The notes under the pieces were generated by a model, which did no database searches, was not told the DNA's origin, and saw only the letters and a list, made by a program, of their open reading frames with translations. The position numbers were made by a program, and so were the translations under genes. Below are positions 11,641-23,600 of a DNA stretch of 64,000 bases, piece by piece. Numbering within the stretch: the stretch's first letter is position 1; each line of letters starts with the position of its first letter. Source of the stretch: Scilla litardierei (lineage: Eukaryota > Streptophyta > Magnoliopsida > Asparagales > Asparagaceae); NCBI GenBank assembly GCA_030789695.1, contig CM061132.1:32512418-32576417 (forward strand). Reading direction: 5' to 3'.

Positions 11641-14600
11641 CTGCAAATAGTAGTGGCAAGAAATTGTATCTTAGGTTGTACAAACAATCAGTAAACAGAA
11701 TATTAAGCAAAGCAACAAAATGATAGAATATTCTCCAAGACAATACCTTTCCAGGAACAGAAGCTGCTTTTGAACATAAAACTTGATCCACGCAGATATT
11801 AGCATGTGCTATGTTCTCGACATAGGTAAAGTCACACAAATTTTTACCACTTCCAATGATAAACTGAAATGACAAGCTATTGCTTACTTCTGGAAGGGCA
11901 AAATTGTCATAATAACACAAGCTTCATATATTTCACAAGGTACAAAACCAATAAAATATATTCTAAAAATGAATAAATAAATAGTAGCTAACTGAGAATA
12001 ATTTAAAAGTGAAATCAACATTAGTCGTCATCGTCACCACATACACCCTTATCACCTACAAAAGGGCACTCTATAAAGCAGGGCTATATAATGATTATTA
12101 AGAAGCCCCTATGAAATAGCTCTTTGAGCATATCTGAAGAGATTCTTGAATGGAATAATAGTCTCACATTAAAAATTAAAAGAAAGTGACGCTCATAAAT
12201 TAATGATTGGGCATTTACCCATTAGCTTAACCATTTGGGTTAGATATGGTTTCAACCATTAATTTATGGCTTCACAAACTTATTAATGGACCTCTCTCAA
12301 TCTATTACGTTCTACTATAGTATCAGAACCCATGCCCCCACCATGTAAGAGGCCATCCTATGTCATAGTTTTCATCGTGTCGGGTGATAGGTTCCATCTT
12401 GTCTTGTAATTCTGTATCTCGTAATGACCTACTCCATATCCTGTTCTCTCGTAATTGAGAAAAATTCCAAACTCAAAGTTTGAGGGGTTATTGAGAATAA
12501 TAATCCCACATTGATAACTTGAAAGAAAATGATGTTCATAAATTATTAATTAAGTCTCTATCCATTATCTTAAGCTTGTGGATTGGATATGGTTTCAACT
12601 ATGCATTTGTGGCTTCACCATAATCATTAAAAGTGATCCCCTTGTCAATCTATCATGTATTAATAAGTCTATTTCTAAAAAAATTGGTTCTAGTAGTATC
12701 TAGCAACACTACCTCGACCATATCTAGCAACAATCTGATGGGCTCCACGTGTATCAGAGGCGCGCGTGTATCAGAGGCGCAACATGGGGGCTTGCGCACA
12801 AGAGGAGCAGCCGAACCCAGCATGAGGCTTAAAGGGGCATTTTCGTAATTCCTCGATACCATTTTCTAATTATTTTATAGTATAATGGCAAACTGGTAAT
12901 TAGATTAGAAGGGGATTATGATGCAGACGTGCCGCATCCACATGAAGTGGACCCGCATGATGGTGGTGGCCCATCGCACGATGCGATCGTGAGGGACGAG
13001 CCACCGGTTGGGTTTGTGACTTACTTCAGGAGGAGAAGACGTGGGGACACGACTTAACTCTTAGAGGGGCATTTTGGTCTTTCAACACAAATCTGAACTT
13101 TTTCCTTTATTTTATATTCTAGGGCTAGCCGTCATTATTTTTTATGCTTAATTTGTGAAGAACATTTAGGCATCAACTTTGACGGTATTTAGGCTTTAGT
13201 CTGTGTATCTAAAGCTAGGAGAAAGGGTCTCCTCTTTAAAGAGATCCATTATCTTATTGTTCTTCGTTGTTCTTCGTTAAAATTCCAATAAAGTTTCCAC
13301 CTTTTTCATACTTTCCACAAATATTCGCTGTTTTACTTGTGTGTGCGAGTAAATCACATCAAATTGGTATCAGAGCGATGAGATCTAATGGCGACGGGCA
13401 CGAGATCGAAGGCCGAATCCGTGGATGAGAAGATTCAAGGGTTGCACAAGGAGATCACTAAAGAATTAGAGGCTACAAATGAAAGAATCGATATAGGGTT
13501 CAAAGATGTCGCTCACACGCAAGAGGATCTGCAGAACAACTTGCGAGCAATGAGGGCAGAGATGGGCCAAATCGACCAATTTTTTCAAACCCTAATGGCG
13601 AAAAAAGAGAAGAAGAATGGGAAGAAAACTCAAGAAGAAACCTTGGAGGAGGTTTTTGACGATTCCGATCCAGAAATCCAACAACAAAGGGCCCACAAAG
13701 CGAAAATGGCGGCGATGTTTCCAGGTTCATCCGGATCAGCGGCGAGGGGACCTGGGGTGGTCGAGGAGGGGCCGTACCCCTCCAGGAGGGTCGACCGGGG
13801 GCGGTGAACCCTCCGGAGAGTTCGCCAGCCCCATACGGCGGCGGGGCCGCGCGACAACCGCAGGGCCCATGCGCGGCCATGCAGCAATCGCAAGACGGCC
13901 GCGCGGCCCTGCAGTTGCCACAGGGAGGCCGTGTGGCCCTGCAGATGTCGCAGGGGGGCCGCGCGGGCTTCGGTCTGCAGAGTAGGGGCTAGGGGTTCCC
14001 GGTTTGGCCCTTGGGGGGCCCATGTCGCATCGGTTGGGGATCGGGGAGTATTCCCCCAGGGCGACCAGCGACGGTGGACCCCCCGGGAGGCTGTTGCGGG
14101 CTTTTCAGGGCGTGGACGAGGCCTGGAGGGGCGCTTTGGAGGTCGAATTGGACAACCCCCAGTACATGGAGTTTTTAGAGGACCTAATGGGTTGGGACCA
14201 GATGGCAGACCACAGTGGCCTGAGGAGGAGTATGCGTGGAAGGAGATTGACCCGCCTTTGGGTCGCGACGATGGGAGAGTTAGTCGGAGGTATGTACCAC
14301 ATGAGAGGAGGGCTGAAGGAGCGACATTAGGAGACGTCAATGCTGATCAGAGATTGAAGAAGCTCAAAATGTAGGTGTTTGAGGGGATCGATCCGGATGG
14401 GTGGATCTACAGAGCGGAGCGGTATTTCCAGGTGATGGGATTCACGGAGGAGGTCTTACACGCCGTTGGCATTTACTTTGAGGAAGGTTTTGGCATGGTA
14501 CCGGTCGAGGATATCCCAGAATCCTTTTTACTCGTAAGCAGAGCTGACGGCATACTTGATGGATCGGTTTCAGGAGACACCGGGTAGAGATTTCTACGAG

Positions 14601-17600
14601 CAGCTCAGAGCACTTAGACAGGAGGGTACGGTACGGGATTTTATCAGGAAGTTTGAGTTGCTATCGGGCTGAGTGCATGGCGTCACAGAGGAGATACTCA
14701 TGGGGAACTTCATGGGGGGCTGAAGCCTTCCATTCGGGCGGAGTTGAGGATGCAGAGCCCCGGGGGCTTGGAGGACCTGATTTGCCTCGCACAAAAGGCG
14801 GAGGAGAAGCATAAAGAGGAGAGGCGGATATAAGGAGCTTGGTGAACCCAAAACCCCCGACCCGCACCAGCAGCAGCACAGATGGCCCCCACAGAAGTAC
14901 CGGAGGCCAGAGGAGAGGCACGCCCAGTGACATTGGGGAGGCGACTGACGAAGGCAGAGGTGCGGGAGAAGAGAGCGAAAGGACTATGTTTTCGATGTGA
15001 TGAGCGGTTTACCCCTGGTCACCGATGTGCAAGCCGCCTGTTGCAGATTACTATAGTGTCAGATGAGGAGGAGTATGTTGATGATGAGAAGTATGAGGCA
15101 GAGGAGGTCGTGGAGGAGGAGAAGTCCCATCTGGATGTAGCGGAGGTGTCTCTGAACTCCGTGGTAGGGTTCACCCCGAACCATACCATGAAGCTGTCAG
15201 GACGATTGGACGACACAACGGTGACAGTACTCATAGACAGTGGGGCCACCCACAACTTCATCTCTCGACAGTTGGTGGATCGTCATGGTTTGCAGCTGAG
15301 CACTTTGGAGAAGTTTACGGTCTTGTTAGGGACGGGGAGGATGGATGAGAGTAATGGGATGTGCAAGGGGTTATGCTTGACATTGCAGGGTGTGCAGATC
15401 GTGAAGGATTTCTTACCCCTAGAGTTGGGCAACGTCGATGTGATTTTGGGCGTACAGTGACTGAAGGGTTTAGACGAGGTGAAGATGAATTGGAAGCAGC
15501 TCGGGATGAAGTTCCAAGATGGGGATCGCATGGTGGTTCTGACAGGAGACCACAGCCTCTATTTCTCCTTAGTGGATTTTAAAGCCATATCGTGCGCCCT
15601 ACAGAGATCAGGAGAGGGATTCTTGGTGGAATGCCGAGGTAGGATGACAAAGGATGAGGAGCCATGTGAGGAAACCCCAGCCGAGGTGGAGCAGTTGTTA
15701 AAGCGGTATCAGGATGTCTTGCATGATCCGCAGGGTTTACCACTGGTACGGGGACATAAGCACGCGATAGTGTTGCGTGAGGGGGCGGCACCAGTGAGTG
15801 TACGTCCATATCGTTATCCGCACGTGCAGAAAGATGAGTCGAGCTTATGGTGCGAAAGATGATACAGGCAGGGGTGATCCAGCCCAGTGTTAGTCCGTTT
15901 TCCAGCCCGGTGTTACTATTGAAGAAGAAGAACAAGAGATGGCGTTTCTACGTAGACTACCGAGCACGGAATAAGGAAACTGTCCCCGACAAGTTTCCTA
16001 TTCCAGTGATCGATGAGCTGTTGGACGAGCTTCATGGGGCATCGGTCTTTTCGAAGATCGATCTGAAATCGGGGTACCATCATATATTGATGAGGCCAGA
16101 GGATGTGCCGAAGACGACGTTTCGCACACACGAGGGGCATTACGAGTTCTTGGTCATGCCTTTCGGCTTGACCAATGCTCCCTCGACCTTTCAAGCCTTG
16201 ATGAACAAGGTGTTCCAGCCATTTTTGAGGAGGTTCATCCTGGTGTTCTTCGACGATATACTCATCTACAGCAGGAATATAGAGGAGCACCTGTGGCACT
16301 TGGAGTTGGCTTTTCAGGAGTTGTTGGCACATCAGCTGTATGCGAATCAGAAGAAGTGTCGGTTTGGACAGAGGCAGATTGAGTATCTGGGGCATGTTGT
16401 TTCTGAGGCAGGAGTGGCGGCTGATAGATCGAAGATAGAGGACTGGCCACTGCCGACGACGCTGAGGGCATTACGTGGTTTCCTTGGGTTGACAGTGTAC
16501 TATAAAAAGTTCGTGAAGGGGTATAGCACCATAGCATGGCCACTTACCGAACAGCTGAAGGACAGCTTCAAGTGGAGGGAGGAGGCAACCAAGGCCTTTG
16601 AAGCCTTGAATGTAGCAATGTCGACGGCACCGATCCTAGCTCTACCAAATTTCAGTGTATCATTTGTAGTGGAGACGGATGCGTCGGGTTATGGCTTGGG
16701 AGCGGTTTTGATGCAGGAAGGACGGCCGATTGCATACTTCACTCAGGTGATGTCGTCTAGGGCACGATTGAAGTCAGTATATGAGAGAGAGCTGATGGCA
16801 ATCGTCCTGGCCATCCAGAAATGGCGTCCATATCTGTTGGGGAGAGACTTCGTGGTTAAGACGGACCAGCGAAGTCTGAAGTACTTACTGGAGTAGCGAT
16901 TGGTGACGAAGGAGCATCAGCGATGGTTGTCCAAGTTAGTAGGATACCGTTTTGACATTGAGTACAAACCGGGGTTGGAGAATAAGGCGGCGGATGCGTT
17001 GTCTCGCAGAGGGGAGGGGGCTAGTTTAAGGGCTCTTTCCTTACCTATGTGGATGGATTGGGAGCCGATGCTACAGGAGGCAGAGTCTGATCCAGAGATG
17101 AGACAGATCCGCAAGGCACTGCGGGGAGGAGGAGAAGGACCGAATGGATACTCATTGGAGGGACGGCGGTTGTTGTACCATGAGAGGTTGGTGTTGCCGA
17201 GGACGTCGACCTTCATACCGACACTGTTTCAGGAGTTCCATGGCACAGCGGTGGGGGGCCATTCCGGCGTGCAGCAGACGTACATGAGGATGGCCAGGGA
17301 GGTATTTTGGCCGGGAATGCGGAAGATGGTAGCTCGTTTGGTAGCTGCTTGTGACGTTTGCCAACGTCACAAATACATGGCCATGGCACCAGCGGGGTTG
17401 TTACAGCTGATAGCCTTGCCAGAGAGGGTTTGGGAGGAGGTTACGATGGACTTCATAGATGAGCTGCCACGGTCAGAGGGATACACTGTAATTTTCATAG
17501 TGGTGGATAGGCTTAGTAATTATGCTCACTTCATTCCCTTGAAGCATCCTTACATGGCCGTATCAGTTGCAGCCGCTTTTATTCGGGAGGTGGTTAGACT

Positions 17601-20600
17601 GCATGGGATACCTGATGCTATAGTGTCTGACAGAGACAAGGTCTTCACAAGCGGGTTCTGGACGGAGTTATTTCGGGTGCAGTGGACTTTACTCAAGAGG
17701 AGCACCGCCCACCACCCCAGACGGACGACCAGACGGAGGTGGTGAATCGTTGCATAGAGACGTATATGCGATGCTTTGCTTCGGAGACTCTGAGTCAGTG
17801 GTACAGATGGTTAGCATGAACGGAGTACTGGTATAACACCTCATACCACTCATCAGCAAAGACGACCCCATTCTGGATATTATATGATCGTGACCGGCCG
17901 CAGTTGATTCGTTATGGGCAACGGGGGACGCCGGTGTCACTGGTGGAGGATTATATGGGGAGAGAGATGGCATGCTGGAGGAATTGCGGAGACATTTGGC
18001 GAGGACACAGCATGTAATGAAGACGAAGGCCGACGTGCACCGTCGAGACGTGCAGTTTCAGGAGGACGACATGGTATACTTGAAGCTGCGACCTTACCGC
18101 CAGAGATCACTAGCTCAGCGAAGAAATAAGAAGCTAGCGGCGCGATATTATGGACCCTACGAGATTGTGGCCAGGATTGGTCAGGTGGCATACAAACTGA
18201 GGTTACCCCTTACGCCGGTGATACACCCAATCTTTCACGTGTCCCAGCTACAGAGGGTGATTGGTGATCATATGGTGTCGTTAGCGTTACCGCCCACACT
18301 TACTGATAACATGGAGGTGCTGTTGGAACCGCTGGAGGTGAGAGCCGTGCGCCATGGCCCGGGTCGGTGGAGGGAGGTGCTGATATATTGGGCTGGCTTA
18401 CCTGACTGTGATACTACTTGGGAGGCGTTCGACGTGATGTAGAAACAGTTCCCAGATTTCCACCTTGAGGACAATGTGGCTCTTCTACGGGCGGGTATTG
18501 ATGCGGATGCGTCGCATCCACATAAGGCGGACCCGCATGATGGGGGTGCCCCATCGCACGATGCGGTCGTGCGGGACGAGCCACCGGTTGGGTTGGTGAC
18601 TTACTTCAGGGGGAGGAAACGTGTGGACACGACTTAACTCTTAGAGGGGCATTTTGTCTTTCAACATAAATCCTAACTTTTCCCCTTATTTTATATTTTA
18701 GGGCTAGCCGTCATTATTTTTTATGCTTAATTTGTGAAGAACATTTAGGTGTCAACTTCGACGGTGTTTAGGCTTTAGTCCGTGCATCTAAAGCTAGGAG
18801 AGAATGTCTCCTCTTTAAAGAGTTCCATTATCTTATTGTTCTTCGTTGTTCTTCGTTAAAATTCCAATAAAGTTTCCACCTTTTTCATATTTTCCACAAA
18901 TATTTGTTGTTTTACTTGTTTGTGCGAGTAAATCGCATCAGATTAGTATTTAGACCTAGGGTTAGCCGCCGGCCTTTACTATGCATATTTTGATTATTTT
19001 CAAGAGCTAGAGATTGTTCTTCGTGTTCTTCGAGAAAGGTGCGAACGTCCCTTATCAATTGGCGTCTTGGGAGAGAATGTTACCTCTTATTTGTAGCCTA
19101 ATTATCTATTAAAAGTTCAGTTTTTATTCAATAAATTTCAGTTTCGTCAAGATTCTATCATTTTGGTATCAGAGCACGTAACGATCCATGGCGACGTCGA
19201 CAAGACCACAGGACAAGTTCGAGACTTTGGAGGCGAAGTTCAACAGCGAAATCGAAGTTGTGAAGAAATCTTTAGCGGGGAACGATGAATCATTAGCAAA
19301 GTTGACGGCTTTCGTTGATCGGTTAACTGCGAAGCAAGGTAAACAGGATGAGGCGCTCGCACAATTAATTTTCCAACTATCAATCCTCACGGGAAAAGAG
19401 GGAAAAAGTGACGTGAACCCTAAAACAGCGACAAAGGTGCCATCTTTGGACAAATGGAAGCAAGTGATGAAGGATCCAGAGGATTGGAGGTACACTGATC
19501 TAGAGGACAACGATCTAGAGTGGGAGGAATCGCACCAAGAGGTCGACGGCCCAAACCAAGAGCCCCGGCGGCTGCGGCAACACCCCAGAGGGCCGGCGGC
19601 TCCTTCCTAGAAACCCGCGGTCCCCTAGGGCATCGGCAGCCCCGTGGGACCCTCCCACGGGGCCCCACGGCTGCAGTGAACCCGCAGCAGGCCCCTGCGA
19701 GCCCTGTCGACCAGTTGCAGGACCGCTAGGGCCCGACGACCACCGGACAAAGCCGGCCGGCCTTCCCTGGGCCCGCCACGGCCCCGTCGATCAGAAGGGA
19801 CCCCCACGGGGATTTTGGTGCACGCCATGAAGGTTTTCAGCCCCTAAGTGACTTTCAGCCTCATCTGAAGAACCCGGCATGTGTTTTCGATGATGGTTTT
19901 GACCCGGGAGTTTTTCAGGAGTACAGGGATGATGGCGGGAGGTTTCAAGGCCCTCCCGACCCTCCATATGGCGATGGTAGATGGCGACCTCCACCCCACC
20001 ACCATGGGGGACGACTCAGAGACCTTGGAAGAGGTTACAGAGAATTTCGCGAGGGGCACGAGGACAAGTTTGGAGGCGACGACAGGGGAGGACATGTGGA
20101 CCGAGGAGACCTACGGGGGTCACGGTTTCCATGATGGAGGCCCACGTGGGGGCTATGAGCGGCACCATGATAGGTGGCAGCACTACCACAAGCCTAGACA
20201 CGGCGAAGGACGAGGAGACCAGTGGGCATTCAATATGAACAGGCTGCGGAAGCTGAAGATGCATGTCTTCGAGGTAGTGGACCCTGTTTCATGGATCTAC
20301 AGAGCAGAAAGATTTTTTAAAGACTCTTGCATGACAGAGAAGCAGAAGCTGGAGACGGTGGCGATTTGTCTGGAAGGGAAGGCACTCGCTTGCTTTCAGT
20401 TGAAGGATGTGAGGCGTCCTTTTCGCTCATGGGAGGAGATCAGTGACCAGATGGTGGAGAGATTCAGAGACCCCCACTTGGGAAACGTGAGAAAGCTGCT
20501 GATATCACTAAGGCAGGAGGGCACAGTGAGAGATTATCTAGAGAGGTTCGAGGCCCTATCAGGACAGGTGCACAGAGTGACTGATAAGACGATGGAGAGC

Positions 20601-23600
20601 GCCTTCAGGAAGGGATTGAGGGCCACTTTCGAGTAGCGGTGCGCATGCAGAAGCCTCAGAGTCTGATGGAGGCCATGGAGTACGCTCAGATGGCGGAGGA
20701 ATGGCAGTTGGAGGATAGGAATGCGAGATGTGATTGGAGTGGACCAGTTTTCCGTAGCTAGACAGCGACAGGATGGCAGCAGAGAGCCACTACGGGAGCA
20801 AATCCTGCCACCAAGGAGAAGAGTGGGAAGAAGAGTAGTGCACCACAGTCTGGGGGCAGTTCAGGCGGATGACTGATGCGGAGATGAGTGAGAAGCGACA
20901 GAAGGGCCTATGTTTTTGATGCGACGAGCGATTCACACCACGCCACAGATGTGCGGGACGCAAGCTCCAGGTCTGCTACTCGAGGATGAGGATGACAAGG
21001 CTGATGTGGAGGACGAGACCGCTGAGGTAGAGGAGGAGACAGAGGGCCATCAGCTAGACGTGGCGGAGGTCTCCCTTAACTCCGTGGTTGGGTTCACACC
21101 GAACCATACCATGAAGTTGAGGGTGCATATCGGCGACCAGGAGTTGACAGTACTTATCAACAATGAGACGACACACAATTTCATTTCCAGATAGTGGTGG
21201 CCCAGCAGGAGCTCCAGCTGACAGACTGTGGCAGCTTCAGTGTCATGATTGGGACAAGAAAGAAGGAGAGCAGATGTGGGGTTTGTAGAAGGCTGGTGCC
21301 GACACTACAGGGAGTGCAGGTTGATAGCTGACTTCATGCCTCTAGACTTAGGGAGTACCGATGTCATCCTAGACAGGACTTGGTTACAGACGCTGGGGAG
21401 ATGACCGTGAACTGAAAACTGCTCAAGATGGAGTTCCAGGAGGATAGGAGAGCAGTAGTCCTACAGGGAGACCCCAGCCTATGTAGAGTACTGGTCTCGC
21501 TGAAGACCATGGTGAGGACCATTCAGACGGAGGACGGTGGATACTTGGTGGAGTTATATTCGTTGACATGATAAGGTGGCACTGAGGCCAGCAGGGAGCA
21601 GCACATTTCAGAGGAGGTACAGCAGCTGATGGAGCAGTTCGAGAAGGTCTTTCAGGAGCCACGTGAACTTCCACCGTCGAGGGATCCGAGCATGTCATAG
21701 TCCTGCGGGAGGGCGTGTCCCCCATCAGTGTGAGGCCCTATCGCTACCCACAGGCACAGAAGGACGAGATTAAGAGGATGGTGCCGAAGATGGTGCAGGC
21801 GGAAGTGATACAACCCAGTGTGAGCCACTTTTCCAATCTAGTGTTGTTGAAGAAGAAAGATGGGAACTAGCGCTTCTGCGTAGACTACATAGCATTAAAC
21901 AAGGAGACGGTGCCAAATAAATTCCACATACCAGTGATTGATGAGCTCTTGGATGAGTTGCACGGGGAAGCCATATTCACGAAGATAGATCTCAAATCTG
22001 GCTACCACCAGATCAGGATGCGGGGGGAGGATGTGCCCAAGATTGCGTTCAGGACGCCTGAGGGCCACCATGAGTTTTTAGTCATGCCCTTTGGCTTGAC
22101 TAACGCACCAGCTACTTTCCAGGCTCTCATGAACAAGGTATTCCGTCCTTACCTGCGACGATTAGTACTAGTTTATTTCGATGACATATTGATGTACAAT
22201 CATACTTGGAGGAGCACTTGAACCACCTGCAGGTCGTTTTTCAGGAGTTGCAGAACCACCAGCTATTCGCAAACAAATAAGTGCTTATTTGGACAGCCAC
22301 AAGTGGAATATTTGGGACATGTGGTGTCTGTAGATGGGGTGGGAACTGACAGGGCAAAGATTTTGGCAATGCTGGATTGGCAGCGTCCCACCACTCTCAA
22401 GGGCTGAGGGGATTTCTGGGCTTGACATGATATTACCGCAGATTTGTGTAGGGAGATGGGAAGATCGTCTGGCCGCTAGCAAAGCTACTTAAGAAGGACC
22501 AGTTCATTTGGGGTGAGGGGCGACGACAGCTTTTGAGGCCTTGAAGAATGTCATGACCACTGTGCCAGTCCTTGCGTTGACAGACTTTTCCAAACCATTT
22601 GTGGTGGAGGCGGACACTTTGGGGCATGGATTGGGAGCGGTGTTGATGCAGGATCAGCTAGGGATGGCAGTAATGGCCTGACCCGCCCGGCCCGACCTGG
22701 CCCGACCCGGTTTTGACCCGGCCCGACCCGGCCCGCAGCCGGGTCGGGGCAAGCTTGGGCTTTGTATGTGCCCCGGCCCGCCCCGACCCGCCCCGGTAAA
22801 CTATAAAGGTTTACTATTTTGATGCGGACCATGCACTCAGCGAATAACCCATAACTCATACTCTATTGCACGATTCTCCTAATTGGGCCAATTCTCAATT
22901 CCAAATTACCAAATAAATCAAAATTCTCCCAATTCACAAAATAAAATTTTTATTTAGGATTCATATGGATGGCATTAATAACTTGACCCGACCGGCCCGA
23001 CCCGGCCCGACCCGGTTTTGGTAAGAAAGAACCCGCCCCGCCCCGGCCCGCGACCCGACCCGCCCCGGTCTGTAGATGGGTCGGGGCAAGCTTGGGTAGT
23101 TAAATACCCGCCCCGCCCCGCAATATTGCCATTCATAGGATCAGCGGCCCATAGTGTATTACAGTCAAGTGTTGACAGCTAGAGCTAGACTGCGGTCGGT
23201 CTACGAGAGGGAGCTGATGGCCGTTGTCCTATCCATCCAGAAGTGGAGACCATACTTGTTAGGAAGAAGTTTCCTGCTGCGCACAGATAAGAGGAGTCTC
23301 AAATATCTTTTAAAGCAGCACATGGTAACAGAGAAGCATCAAAAGTGGCTGCGGAAGTTGATGGGATACAGGTTTGAGATTGAGTATCGCCCAGGATTAG
23401 AGAACAAGGCGACTGACACCCTTTCACGGTGGGAGGACATACAGTTGGCGACATTGGCAGTTTCTGTACTATGAGATTGGAAGTCGTTGCAGCAGGAGGT
23501 TGAGCAGGATCAGGAGCTGGCGAGCATACGGGCGGCAATATTGCAGAGATCTACAGATCATCTAGGCTATACTATACAAGACAAACGGCTACTATATTGG

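Larger units (their letters stand above)
12919..18940 (+). mobile_element. Element A: chromovirus inserted in the 5' LTR of element B
   Basis: 6022 bp, LTRs 12919-13361 and 18499-18940 (TGATGC...CATCA), flanked by a perfect 5-bp target duplication GATTA at 12914-12918 and 18941-18945. A tRNA-iMet primer site, gag, protease, RT, RNase H, integrase and a chromodomain-like end follow in order. The LTRs differ at about 36 positions of 442 by eye, about 92 percent identity, mostly transitions. The coding region is broken at many places. Confidence 0.95.

Noticed and set aside
13500..14374. Long open frames on both strands in the gag linker of element A
   Set aside because: High GC content and low stop frequency cause them; the recognisable gag pieces lie in specific plus-strand frames only.
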